Shown piece by piece: positions 13,066 through 22,699 of a stretch of 64,000 nt of DNA. The DNA is from Epiperipatus broadwayi (Eukaryota; Onychophora; Udeonychophora; Euonychophora; Peripatidae): contig JAQFVV010000028.1 of the NCBI GenBank assembly GCA_028023455.1, forward strand, positions 1,249,501-1,313,500. The letters are read 5' to 3'. The notes under the pieces were generated by a model. It saw only the letters and a program-made list of their open reading frames with translations, did no database searches and was not told the origin of the DNA. Position 1 is the first letter of the stretch. Every line of letters starts with the position of its first letter. Position numbers and translations under genes: made by a program.

Positions 13066-13152
13066 TTTCCTCATGTGTCATAGCATCAGCCGGAAAGCGA
13101 ACCCGGGACAACTGCTTGTAAAGCAGCTGCCGCTTGAAAATGCAAGCTTTAG
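13066..13152 (-). repeat. tRNA-derived SINE S2, copy c (rearranged)
   Basis: It carries the TGACACATG-like tail module, a B-box region (TTCGCTTTCC type) and a shortened, scrambled head; the usual 'GTTGCAGACGG' middle is lost. Minus strand, like the other copies. No clear target-site duplication. Confidence 0.65.
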
Positions 13153-13169
13153 CAAAGGTACCTTAATGA

Positions 13170-14277
13170 CCTAATTATTACGGGGATGGATTTTCCATTT
13201 GCATAAACAATTTATTATAAATATATTGGTAATAATTTTTCTAAATTTGTAGTAATAAATTCATATTAAACCTTTTTATTAAAGTTAATTCCATTATTAT
13301 GATCAATATATTCACATCGGTATAATCACTGATTTTAATTATACAGATTTTATTACAAATTCTTATTTAGTTTTTTTTTTTTAAAAACTTCAATCAACAT
13401 TAGGAAAAGTAACATTATTTTATTAATAAACACAATTTGATTAGTAAAAAATTATAACTTTGTAAGTACTTCAACCAAAACTAAATTACAATATTTTTAA
13501 TTAAATAAAATTAATTTAAAGGAAATTATGCTATTTTGCCTAGAGATATTTTCGTTATATCAATATTAAAGTAAAAAGCAATTTTGTTTGCAAACAATAT
13601 AAATAATTTCACTTGTTTAAAAGTAAAAAAAAAATAATTAAATTTTTACACAAAATCAATTATATTTCAATATAAAAAATAACAAACTTTAATTAGCGTT
13701 TGTAAAAAAAATTTCGTAAATCGCATTTTTTGTTGTTGTAAATTTTCTTAATAACTCGGGAAAATGAAGGGTTTGAAGAATCTCGAGAAATCACTGACCA
13801 CGAATAATTCTCATTATAAGTTTAGTGACTTTATTACCTAATAATAATTTTAAATGAGGTATTGTGTTTTAAACAATTGAAAATCATCTATAACTAATTA
13901 CAATGTTTATTAATAAATACAACTGCTAATTTAGTTAACAATTTATTCTTATCTTGCTAAATGATTGCAAAAAGTTTATAAATAATAAAAAAAACATCAT
14001 TATAAAAAAAATAATTATAATATAGTCTTATATTAGGAAATAGAGTTTGTTATTATAAATGAGTGTTCCTTGAAATTTTTGAGTTAACATCTAAATATAG
14101 TGTATATATGTTACTAACCTAAGAATTCACCCCAAAACCCTTAACTCTAAATCTGCTGTATTATTACTTTAATGAGTTACTGAGAACCAATTTCAATTCC
14201 TATTGACTGTAATTTGGAGCTAAATTTAGCAGAGTGGTAATGTGAGAGTTTAAAGTTCCAATATTCAACTCAAGTCT
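13170..14277. other. AT-rich stretch without a recognisable gene
   Basis: No ORF, RNA or repeat partner was recognised. Confidence 0.4.
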
Positions 14278-14395
14278 CTCAAATTCTGACATTTTCTATT
14301 GTGACACCTGGTGGAAGTTTTGAAAATGCTCAACTTTCATTTTCTGTATTTTTTTAATATTAAAACAGAATAAATTTTTTAAAATTTAATTTGAC
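14278..14395. repeat. Ancient interspersed repeat R5, copy 1
   Basis: The ordered words 'attctgacattttctatt', 'acctggtg' and 'tgaaaatgctcaactttc' recur, with changes, at 22235-22345 and 61590-61705. Unknown class, no coding capacity. Confidence 0.45.
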
Positions 14396-14796
14396 AAATA
14401 AAAATATTCCATAAACTTATATTTGAACTGTGTATCAGTTGCTTGAGATGGAGTGGAAGATAAATATAGACTGAAAAATTCAAAGTTCAACACCCCTCCT
14501 TGTATATTTGGACTTTACAAATATTGAAAAAATGAATTGTAAATAAAAACAAAAGACAATACACTATACAACAATGCAAAAGTAAACACTTCAGAAAATA
14601 AACAAATTCTTTTTTATTTTATTTTTTTAATGCAAATAAATGAATGTGAATTTATGACAAATCTATCAAATTCTGCTTTAAAATTTGATATTTGCTTTAT
14701 AATTTTTATAATATTTAAAAAGATTCTAACACCCTGTCAATTCTGACTGTTGTTAATGTTATGCAATCAGTTTACATAAAGAATTTTAAACCACTA

Positions 14797-14906
14797 AAGA
14801 TCACATGATCACCATTTTTTATACTTGCTCAAGTTGTGTAAACAGGCAAAACTCTCCATACAATAGTGTCACTCAGTGCAAGCCACAGTAATCAATGGAT
14901 GCAAAA
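14797..14906 (-). repeat. Ra repeat, truncated copy without ribozyme
   Basis: It contains the Ra end block (gatcacatgatcacca), then 'aacaggcaaaactctccata' and 'agtaatcaatggatgc'. It stops before the hammerhead region found in the copies at 37456, 41780 and 51061. Confidence 0.7.
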
Positions 14907-15398
14907 AGAATTTTTAAACCAATGCTCTGATTTTCCTTGTTAATATTATCACCAAATTTATTAATTTCTATTTTTAAAACTAAATCATATATAATAAAAT
15001 AAAAGTGTATTATTTTTGTTTTAAATAATTATCAATCATTTGGTGTGTAAAATTATCAGAAGTGTTTAATAAACAATCAAAAAATTGTATTTTTTTATTC
15101 CCAAATTTTTTTGTGAAAAGAAGACTGCGCAATGGAAAATTCTCAACAGCTTGAAAAGGTTCAATTTTCATTAACAACAGAGTAAAGATACTGATATTTT
15201 CCAACTGTCTATAAGATGCTTTTTCAGAATTTTTTTGAAGTAATAAATTAATAAAAGCAGGACAACAGAAACAACATATAAAGAGAAAACCCTACATAAA
15301 TATCAGTTAAGATAACAGTAAAACAATGATCAAATGAAGCAGAACTATCATGCTATTTTTGAAGCAAATAAGTCTATTAATATATGAAAATATGATTT

Positions 15399-15892
15399 GA
15401 AATACCAGACATTCTTATACCTGGAGCCTAATTGTAAATACAGGGGATTTGAACTCAGACTTTCAAACCCCTTCACTATCCACACTATCTCATAGTACTG
15501 ATACACATGACTACACACATGCAATATATGTATTTTTGTGCTAAACCAGCACTCATCAGTTGGTCCAGACTACCATCTCCCATACATATATATAATCAGT
15601 GCTCAGTTTATATTAAGATAGCAAATCCTTACACTTTAATGGATAGGCTTCAAACCACTCCAACTTCCAACTCTTCAGCCATTCATACCATTGAAAATTT
15701 GAGGATAGAATTCCCAAATCCCATGCTGGTGTCAATATTGTTGCATGCCCATGTTGACCTCAAGTCACCCTGACCCCTCACATATAGGACAGTACCCATT
15801 TAAATACATAGAAGATGGATGGGCAAAATGCAGGCTTAATATGTAAGTTTGAAATACCAGGCATTCTTATACCCGGGCCTTATTGTAAATAA
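15399..15892 (-). repeat. S1 repeat copy a: hammerhead plus tRNA-like, with repeated ends
   Basis: On the minus strand the order is: an end block (GGTATAAGAATG-CCTGGTATTTC), about 300 bases of body, a hammerhead-like region (15519-15580), a tRNA-like segment with B-box-like GAGTTCAAATCCCC, then the end block again. The end block is therefore present at both 15399-15440 and 15850-15892. This gives a unit of about 450 bases with repeated ends, as expected of a tandem or circular-template-derived element. Relatives: 18750-20460 (split) and 24760-25170. Confidence 0.75.
15519..15580 (-). ncRNA. Type I hammerhead ribozyme-like motif in S1 copy a (degenerate)
   Basis: CUGAUGA is intact, followed by a 5-bp helix II (GUGCU with AGCAC, loop GGUUU). 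The next element is AAAA in place of GAAA. A small helix III (AUA/UAU) and AUA cleavage triplet can be drawn. The 3' strand of helix I has lost its pairing in this copy, so it is probably inactive. Confidence 0.55.
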
Positions 15893-17544
15893 TGTTTAAA
15901 AGTTAGTTGAAAAGAGTAAGTAAGTGTTCAATCTGTCACTATAGGGCTTACACATTATATGACTTTCTCAATAATTAAACAGTATGATTATTTATCAAGG
16001 TTTATATTATTGCAAATAAGTTGTGTGGATATCATATTTAATGAAAATAGAATTTAATAAAATTACACACACACCCTTGTAAAAAAATAATATGTAAAGT
16101 TAGAAACAATAATACTTACAATTTTTAAGTCTTTGTTTTTATCAAAACATCCCTCATCTGGAACTACCCTTCATTATAGTCATATACCAGCACTGAAACT
16201 CATATTTCCTTTGTTCATTAAGCCAATATTTTGCAAACAATCTTCATTCATGACAATTTAGAGATCATCAAATACCTGAATCTTTCTGATGTGTTTTCAG
16301 TTCAATATTTTCCATTATATCATTTTCATGCAAGCTAGAATCTGTTTTCTACTAAATTCTAACATTTCTAAAGAGTGAATAATCATTACTCTGTAGAGAT
16401 ATTTTCATGATTTTTTGCTTCCATGAATGCATTCCTCATCTCATATACCATCCTTCCACCAATGGATGGATCAGTTGATTTAAAGGTATCAAACACTCGC
16501 ATCTCCATATATAATGCCAATATAATCACATGAGGTTACAAAGGGTGTGCATAGGGGAGTAAAAATAAACAAAAAATACCTGAAAAGAACTACAATTAGT
16601 TTCAAAACAAAAGCAGCTTTTATTCATCCATTACCATAGCAAGTTTAAGTAATTAATCAAATTAAAGTTAAAGTTGGTTCCAAAATATTTCAATGCATTG
16701 CTTCCAGGGTTGAATCTCATACCTAAATTATAGAGCTCTAAAAAAAACAGAAACTTATCAGGAAAGGGGGTTTAAATGCATTACGGTCTTCAAATCACTA
16801 ATTACTCAAGATCACTATAGATGGCACTAAAGTAACATAATCTCACATTATCACATAGTGTGTAGACTGAAGAATGAAGTTATATATTATTATTTTTCCT
16901 ATGAGATTTACAATTCAATGAAATTTTAACATCTTTCCACTTGATTTTTATTCTTTTTGCATTATTTTATGTTATTCAAAATATCTTTTATACAATTTTT
17001 GAGTAATCTAAAACAATAAAAAAGATTGCTAGAAACCATCATTTAAAAAAAGTCCTTTAAAAAAATCAATTTGTCAACATTATTGATAATTAAATAAATT
17101 TTGAAAAATATTTCAATTTTTAAAAATGTAATGAAAAACAGCATTTATATGTATACAGTTTTAGTATTTCTATGCTAAAAAATTAAAAGATGCTTTAATA
17201 TATCTCTACTTACTTGTCTGAGATTCTGTCATGGATTCTATTCCAAATTTGTTTTAATTAATGAAAATTTCAAATTATGCAACTATAAAAATGGATGCAT
17301 GTATGCAGTGATAGTGCCTCAACCTGCTATGTCAGCAACCCAGGTTCACGGTGGGTCATGCAAACTTAAAAACTTATTAAATAATATTGGGACTCTTCTT
17401 TAAGATAAGATACCCATCCCATATCCAATTCAGTGATTCATTTATTATTAGTTAGTAATAGGTATTTAACTATTCTTATCTAGAGGATAAAACATAACTG
17501 AAAACAATTCAGATTATTACCACTGGAAATTGTTTTACCCAATG
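15893..17544. other. AT-rich stretch without a recognisable gene
   Basis: No ORF with motifs. A weak tRNA-like patch with 'cccaggttcacgg' near 17337 was noticed but cannot be folded convincingly. Confidence 0.35.
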
Positions 17545-17715
17545 AATACTGTTCTCTCTCTCTCTGACTATCTATGAATCTGCTTGAAGAGAGATTTGTC
17601 TTCAGGGTGCTACTTAAAAGTTATTTCTTTAATAACTAACTACTTGTCTACATATCTGTCTGTCTGCCTTCCTGTCAACCTATCTATCTACTTACTAACC
17701 TACCTTTCGATAATT
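17545..17715. repeat. Degenerate (TCTG)/(TATC) simple repeat
   Basis: A (CT)n run near 17550 is followed by tetranucleotide-like tctg, cctg and tatc words at 17640-17710. The plus-strand ORF here is only the translation of this repeat. Confidence 0.6.
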
Positions 17716-18028
17716 ATGCATTTCCGAATTAAAATTAAAAAAAATGTTTTAAAACACACTTATATACAAAAGAAAAACATTGGGATATTTGTTAATTTTT
17801 TAAATCAGTAATATAATAAATAGATCGTTATATTATAAAGTTTAAAAAATAAATAAAATAATTATTATGTTTATTAAAATATATAATAAATTATTAATAA
17901 ATACTAAATGTATTTAAAGTTTTAAAAATGTTTATTTAACTATTTTTGTCAAATTGCATAAAATAAAAATGAATTAAATATGTCTGACACAACAAAAGAG
18001 AATTCCTATTAAAAATAAAAAAATTCAA

Positions 18029-18088
18029 TCAAATCACACAAGTAAATTTGAAGTTTTATCAAATCACACAAGTAAATTTGAAGTTTTT
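18029..18088. repeat. 30-bp direct tandem duplication
   Basis: A 30-bp unit (tcaaatcacacaag, then taaatttgaagtttt) occurs twice head-to-tail without visible mismatch. Confidence 0.9.
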
Positions 18089-18344
18089 TAAACTCCATCT
18101 CTTAATAAAAAATGTAACTAAAATGTAAAACTATTTATAAAATAAGTATATAAATTACAATAAAATAAAAGAATTAACAGAAATAACTGCTGGTATAATA
18201 TGAATTTCTAAAGAAAATAATTATTAATTTCTATTGTCAGCAGATTACCAGCAATAAAAGTTCACTCTTCACAAGTTCATTCTGAATAAAATGCAAAAGA
18301 TTATTATTTTTCATATTTTTTCACAATTATCCTTAATTTTTTTT

Positions 18345-18458
18345 TTCCATATGTCATAGCTTTGACCGACTGGGAGGTGAACCCGCAACAACCGTCTGCA
18401 ACCAATTGCTTGCTTGCAAGGCATCTGCGCTGACCTCTCGGCTAACAACGCTTGACAA
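18345..18458 (-). repeat. tRNA-derived SINE S2, copy d
   Basis: Nearly full-length S2 copy. On the minus strand it starts TGTCAAGCGTTG, with A-box TTAGCCGAGAGG, the loop-like TGCCTTGCAAGCA, B-box GGGTTCACCTCC and tail TATGACATATGG plus an oligo-A run. An imperfect duplication (atccttaatt against atccttctcttaatt) flanks it. Confidence 0.85.
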
Positions 18459-18749
18459 TCCTTCTCTTAATTAATGCTAGTCTGTATAGCATTTAGAAAT
18501 TTAATTGTAATGATAATGAATCTATATATAAATTTTATTCCGAATTCTAGAAATAATTATGAAATACAAACAGCTCTAAGTCCAATCATTCTTTGAACAA
18601 TGTGAAGGAAACTTTTTACATTAAGTTTGTCAAAAAAAAAAGTTTATTTACACTGAAATTTTTTTTTATTTATTTCAAATATCATTTCAGTCATTTCATA
18701 TTGAAATAGGTGTATAATGTATATAATTAGCCTATATGTAATTAAATAG

Positions 18750-18860
18750 AATTTCAGTGATGTGGATGGCTGAAGAGTTGAGAGGATTGAAACTTGTCCG
18801 TTAAAGTATGTAGATGTACTATCTTAATGTAAACTGAGCACTGATTATATATATATGTTA
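18750..18860 (+). repeat. S1 repeat copy b, left half
   Basis: The segment 'ggctgaagagttg' through 'actgagcactgattatatat' matches the reverse complement of 15590-15685. It continues, without loss, at 20271 on the far side of PLE-1. The PLE therefore split a pre-existing S1 copy. Confidence 0.8.
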
Positions 18861-18891
18861 AAACAAAGATTTGCACGGGTTAAATATATAA

Positions 18892-19234
18892 AATACATAT
18901 TTTGCGGGTTTGTCCGTGTTAAAAACTTTTAATATTAATATACTGCCGTTTCAACTTGGTCACACAAGCCATCCACAGAGTTATAAAAGGTAGAAAGATG
19001 GTTGTAGAAGCGCTACAATCACTGATTTGAATAAAATGTTAAAATTCCACCAATAGCAAAAAATGTTAAATTTAGGAATGTTTTTTAAAAAATCTTTCCA
19101 AATAGGAGGAAGTTTGCATGTATCAACTTGCTTATTGATACAATCTGACCTTTTAAGTATCTCAATGGCTTCTCTAATTTTGCATTGGTAGAGATTATCA
19201 CATCTGGATATGATCCTGGTACTAGAAAAATAAA
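18892..19234 (-). repeat. Inverted 3' arm of PLE-1
   Basis: The minus strand encodes the same C-terminal residues as the main ORF (the STRIISRCDNLYQCKIREA region), with substitutions. In this arm the T run after 'ggaaaga' is T6, against T8 in the main ORF, so the frame here continues past the stop used at 20083. The junction with the truncated main ORF is at about 19234/19235. Confidence 0.85.
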
Positions 19235-20083
19235 TTAGATGATTTTTTCTTACATTTAAATAATATGCATCCTCATATTAAATTTACAAAGGAGACAGAG
19301 TCTGATGGAAAACTCCCTTTTCTTGATGTTCTAGTCACCAGAACACCAAATAGTTTATCTTTTTCTATTTACAGAAAGGATACACATACAGACAGATATT
19401 TGCATTTCCATTCTCATCATCACCCAACTCAGATAGTTTCTGTAGCCAAAACTCTTTTAAATAGAGCAATTAACCTTTCAGATGAGACACATCTGAAAGA
19501 AGAAATAAATCATATTAATAGTGTTTTATTAGCAAATAGTTATAATTACAAATTTATAAAAAAAAAAGCCTTATTTCAAGCCCAAAATAGACAAACTAGG
19601 AAACAAAAAGATGATAAATCAGCTATTAGGATTTGTGTTCCATATGTAAAAGGAACTACAGACAGTATCGGACGTATATTAAAACGCTATAATATAGATA
19701 CAGCATTTTCTGCTCATCAAAAGATCAGCAATATAATAACCAAGCCTAAGGATTCAATCCCTCTTGAATCTCATGGTGTCTATCAAATCTCATGTAAAAA
19801 TTGTAAAGCTTCTTACATAGGAATGAGTAATCGTCACATCAGTGTTAGGAGAGATGAGCATGCTAATGCAGTTAAACAACCCTCATCATCATCAGCACTC
19901 TCACTCCATACTATAGATTCAGGTCATAAAATTGATTTTTCTAGTACCAGGATCATATCCAGATGTGATAATCTCTACCAATGCAAAATTAGAGAAGCCT
20001 TTGAGATACTTAAAAGGCCAGATTGTATCAATAAGCGAGATGATACATGTAAACTTCCTCCTATTTGGAAAGATTTTTTTTAA
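19235..20083 (+). CDS. PLE-1 RT thumb and GIY-YIG endonuclease, 5'-truncated
   Basis: The frame is open upstream of the first ATG (19265) back to 19235, where it reads LDDFFLHLNN before MHPHIKFT. This is the PLE reverse transcriptase end of palm and thumb (pattern FL-x2-LN-x2-HP-x-IKFT, then LPFLDVLVTR and the THTDRYLHF block, residues 18-48 from the Met). A PYVKG linker is at 126-130. The GIY-YIG nuclease domain follows: GVY at 171-173, Cys177/Cys180, YIG at 184-186, Arg190, His199 and a candidate catalytic Glu at 244. The palm with its catalytic aspartates is absent, so the protein cannot reverse transcribe. The nuclease domain itself looks intact. There is no promoter evidence; the ATG at 19265 is an internal Met. 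Confidence 0.85.
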   Translation, partial: LDDFFLHLNNMHPHIKFTKETESDGKLPFLDVLVTRTPNSLSFSIYRKDTHTDRYLHFHSHHHPTQIVSVAKTLLNRAINLSDETHLKEEINHINSVLLANSYNYKFIKKKALFQAQNRQTRKQKDDKSAIRICVPYVKGTTDSIGRILKRYNIDTAFSAHQKISNIITKPKDSIPLESHGVYQISCKNCKASYIGMSNRHISVRRDEHANAVKQPSSSSALSLHTIDSGHKIDFSSTRIISRCDNLYQCKIREAFEILKRPDCINKRDDTCKLPPIWKDFF

Positions 20084-20189
20084 AAAACATTCCTAAATTT
20101 AACATTTTTTGCTATTGGTGGAATTTTAATATTTTATTCAAATCAGTGACTGTTGCGCCTCTACAACCGTCTTTCTACCTTTTATAACT

Positions 20190-20223
20190 CTGTGGATGGC
20201 TTGTGTGACCAAGTCGAAACGTC
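20190..20223 (+). ncRNA. Hammerhead-like motif at the PLE-1 3' end
   Basis: The stretch CUGUGGA, then helix GGCUUG/CAAGUC with loop UGUGAC, then GAAACGUC has the layout of a PLE-type hammerhead with a minimal palindromic helix III (ACGU) and a GUC site. The core should be CUGANGA, so U in place of A and an extra U before helix II make it non-canonical. The matching motif in the inverted arm (18945-18979, minus) ends in GGC and is more degraded. PLEs in many animals are known to carry hammerheads; activity here is doubtful. Confidence 0.45.
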
Positions 20224-20270
20224 AGTATATTAATATTAAAAGTTTTTAACACGGATGAACCCGCAAAATA

Positions 20271-20460
20271 TGTATTATATATATATGGGAGATGGTGATC
20301 CGGATCAACTGATGAGAGCTAATTCAGCACAAAATATATACATTGGAGATCATTTATCTTCTTCACATACATGTAGTCATGATTGGTCATACTGTATGAC
20401 TGTAAGGAGCTTAAAAGTGTGGGTTCAAATCCCTTTAATTTATTTCCAATGATAAAATAT
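20271..20460 (+). repeat. S1 repeat copy b, right half
   Basis: Continues the S1 copy interrupted by PLE-1: the hammerhead region (20291-20359), then a tRNA-like part with B-box-like GGTTCAAATCCC at about 20422. Collinear with the minus strand of 15580 down to 15420. Confidence 0.8.
20291..20359 (+). ncRNA. Type I hammerhead ribozyme in S1 copy b (degenerate)
   Basis: Helix I pairs GAUGGUGAUC (20291-20300) with GAUCAUUUAUC (20348-20358), plus UCAA with UUGG next to the core. CUGAUGA is intact at 20309. Helix II is weakened (GAGCU side), GAAA reads AAAA, and the cleavage triplet reads ACA where the family suggests AUA. Homologous to 24871-24939, where the same helix I is kept by compensatory changes. 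Confidence 0.6.
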
Positions 20461-20988
20461 GTTTTATTTTTATACTGGCTTATCTTTTTGTAAATATTAA
20501 TCATCCATGTAGTGAGACAGAAATAAATCCTTTATTGTCACATTAATAAAGGCTCAAATATAAGTGTTTTTTATTTCTCTATATAATTTTAATATACAAA
20601 CAATTTATAAAGATTTGGTTATTTTTATTGATGTCAACTGAAAGCTATCTATAAAATTAATTTTATATTTTAAACGTCAACATAATTATTTTTAATACTC
20701 TAGAGAAGAGGTTAAATACAACTTATTTTCATGAACTCTACATAAAAAAAATATTTTAAATTCGTAATATTGCTAAACATTAGCTATTTTATTCACAAAT
20801 CATCTACACAATCTTCAAAATCATAATGTTAGAGGAAATTTGCATATTCCTGATGTATTGTATTTATGAGAATTTCACCTACTAATAATTCAACATACAC
20901 TTTTGCTAATAATTTAATTTATCTCAAAATGATTTCAATATAAGTGAGAATTTTTACAATAGCTTCAATACAAACATAAATCAGAAGT

Positions 20989-21088
20989 TTTTTTTTTTTT
21001 AATATGTCAAATGCGTTGACTGGGAAGCGAACCCCGGCCAGCTGCTTGGAAGGCAACTATGCTAACCGCTGGGCCACCAACGCTTGAC
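20989..21088 (-). repeat. tRNA-Gly(UCC)-like SINE with the S2 tail (copy e)
   Basis: On the minus strand, 21083-21012 reads as a 72-nt tRNA-Gly relative: acceptor stem GCGTTGG with TCAACGC, anticodon arm GTTGC-CTTCCAA-GCAGC (anticodon UCC), and T arm with GGTTCGCTTCC. The D stem is poor (GCCC against GCAT). It is followed by TTGACATATT and a long A tail, and flanked by 'cagaagt' duplications (20982-20988 and 21089-21095). It is therefore a retroposed SINE or tRNA-derived copy, not a functional tRNA gene. Confidence 0.85.
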
Positions 21089-21095
21089 CAGAAGT

Positions 21096-22234
21096 CTTAT
21101 TTTTTAATTGATTTCTCATTTTTAGGTACAAGATTCATATTTACTATTCAAATATACCTATTGGGAGACAACCATTACCTGTAGGGGAATTTCATTAACA
21201 AAGCTAAGTTGTCACAGTAATTTACTTCTTATCCACCCAAATGTTACTTTTCCTTTTCTAGCATAGTTTTTAGATTATCAATTATCATTTTTCTTCAGCT
21301 TGCTCAAGGCTCCTAACAAGGTAAAGTCATAAGGGATTTTTTCACATAGCAAAGTCTAAAACGTTTTTTTACATGCTTCACTATTATCATGCAGCTGTTT
21401 TAAATTGAAGGCAACATAAGGTTCATTACAATTGATTTGGTATTCTTGGAAAATCGTAGAAAAAGTCACATGTATTCGAAAGAAGCAACCTTTAGCAATA
21501 CAAGCTGAAATGTAAAAAAAACGACTTAAATACAATTGTAAATTTGCATTATTATTATTTATTTTCAGTTACAATATAGAAATTATTAAATCAAGAAACA
21601 TAAAAATATAAAGAATAAACCAATTTTCTTTTCCAATATCAGAAACTTGATTATTGCTAAAAAAAAAAAATAGCACAACTGCCTTCCAAGAAGCTGGCCT
21701 ATGTTCACTTCCCCATTTGAGACATATATAAAAAATGTCTTTAGCATTAATTAATCAAAAACAACAATACATGGTTTTGCACAATGTTTGGAACAATCAT
21801 TGCAAACAATATTGTTTTGCTCAAAGTTAAACATTAATTATCTCAACTACACCCACACTGATGTCAGAGTTTACAATATCTCTATCTCTCAGTTAAAATT
21901 TCCTATTGAATATTACACACTCTTATGAAACACACATTATAAATAAACTAACAGCAAGCTTAGATATATGGTTTAACATTATTCATTACAAATATGCAGT
22001 TAGTAATGTCTTTGAACCTATGCTTTTGATAAATGTAACAAAAATTAAAAAAGAGTTGATTTATATCTCCAAATCAACTGTGACATTTGTCATGATGAGA
22101 AGTTTTAAAAACAAAAAAATGAAAGAAATAATTTATTTAATTGTATTATTATTTATGTAAGTTAAAATCATCCATATTTATAAATGCCTATAGTTATCTA
22201 TTTCATATTTATTAATTTCTAACATTTTTAGCCC
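21096..22234. other. AT-rich stretch without a recognisable gene
   Basis: The plus ORF at 21906-22160 has no domain. No repeats beyond low-complexity DNA were recognised. Confidence 0.4.
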
Positions 22235-22345
22235 ATTCAAATTCTGAGATTTTCTATTTTTGCACCTGGTGAGAGTTTTTAAAAATAATCAACCTTTCAC
22301 TTGTGCATAAAATTTTTATTTTACACTAAAGCTTATTAAATTGGG
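22235..22345. repeat. Ancient interspersed repeat R5, copy 2
   Basis: Matches 14278-14395 and 61590-61705 through the words 'attctgagattttctatt', 'cacctggtgagag' and 'aacctttc', followed by 'ttattaaattggg'. Confidence 0.45.
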
Positions 22346-22699
22346 CTAGATTGTTTTTTAATTTAAATTTAGAAATGAATTATATTCTAAAAAATGACTC
22401 CAGGCATAAATGTCATAAACTATTCTTGTCTTAAGCATATTATTTGAGATTGTAAGAAGCCTTTGAAAAACAGACAAATGACAGCTTTGTAGATTGCAGA
22501 ACACATTTGACAGTCCATCTGATGCATTGGATAAATTCCATTTGTTTGCATAACAACAACAAGCAAAATATTCTAAGAAAATTGATTTTCTGGCTTATAA
22601 AAAAGGTGTAACTTTATCAATGGTGTTAGTTATAATTATCTTAATGTCCATGGCACTCACATCTTCTCAGCCAATTGCTGATGTCCTGAATCTCAGTCT

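Larger units (their letters stand above)
18892..20275 (+). mobile_element. Penelope-like element PLE-1 with inverted partial copy
   Basis: It is a compact element. A plus-strand RT-thumb/GIY-YIG ORF runs from 19235 to 20083. An inverted copy of the element's last ~345 bases (18892-19234) is joined head-on to the truncated 5' end of the ORF. The left arm is the reverse complement of 19931-20275, including the last part of the ORF and the 3' untranslated region. The insertion sits inside the TA-rich centre of an S1 repeat, with 'tatatatatatg'-type sequence on both sides. Truncated and partly inverted copies are a known habit of PLEs. It cannot be autonomous because the RT palm is missing. Confidence 0.85.

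Noticed and set aside
15507-15773. 88-residue plus-strand ORF
   Set aside because: It is antisense to the S1 repeat, including its hammerhead, with no domain.
21012-21083. Functional tRNA-Gly(UCC) gene
   Set aside because: The D stem is broken, one T-stem pair is lost, and the copy has a poly-A tail and target-site duplications, so it is retroposed.
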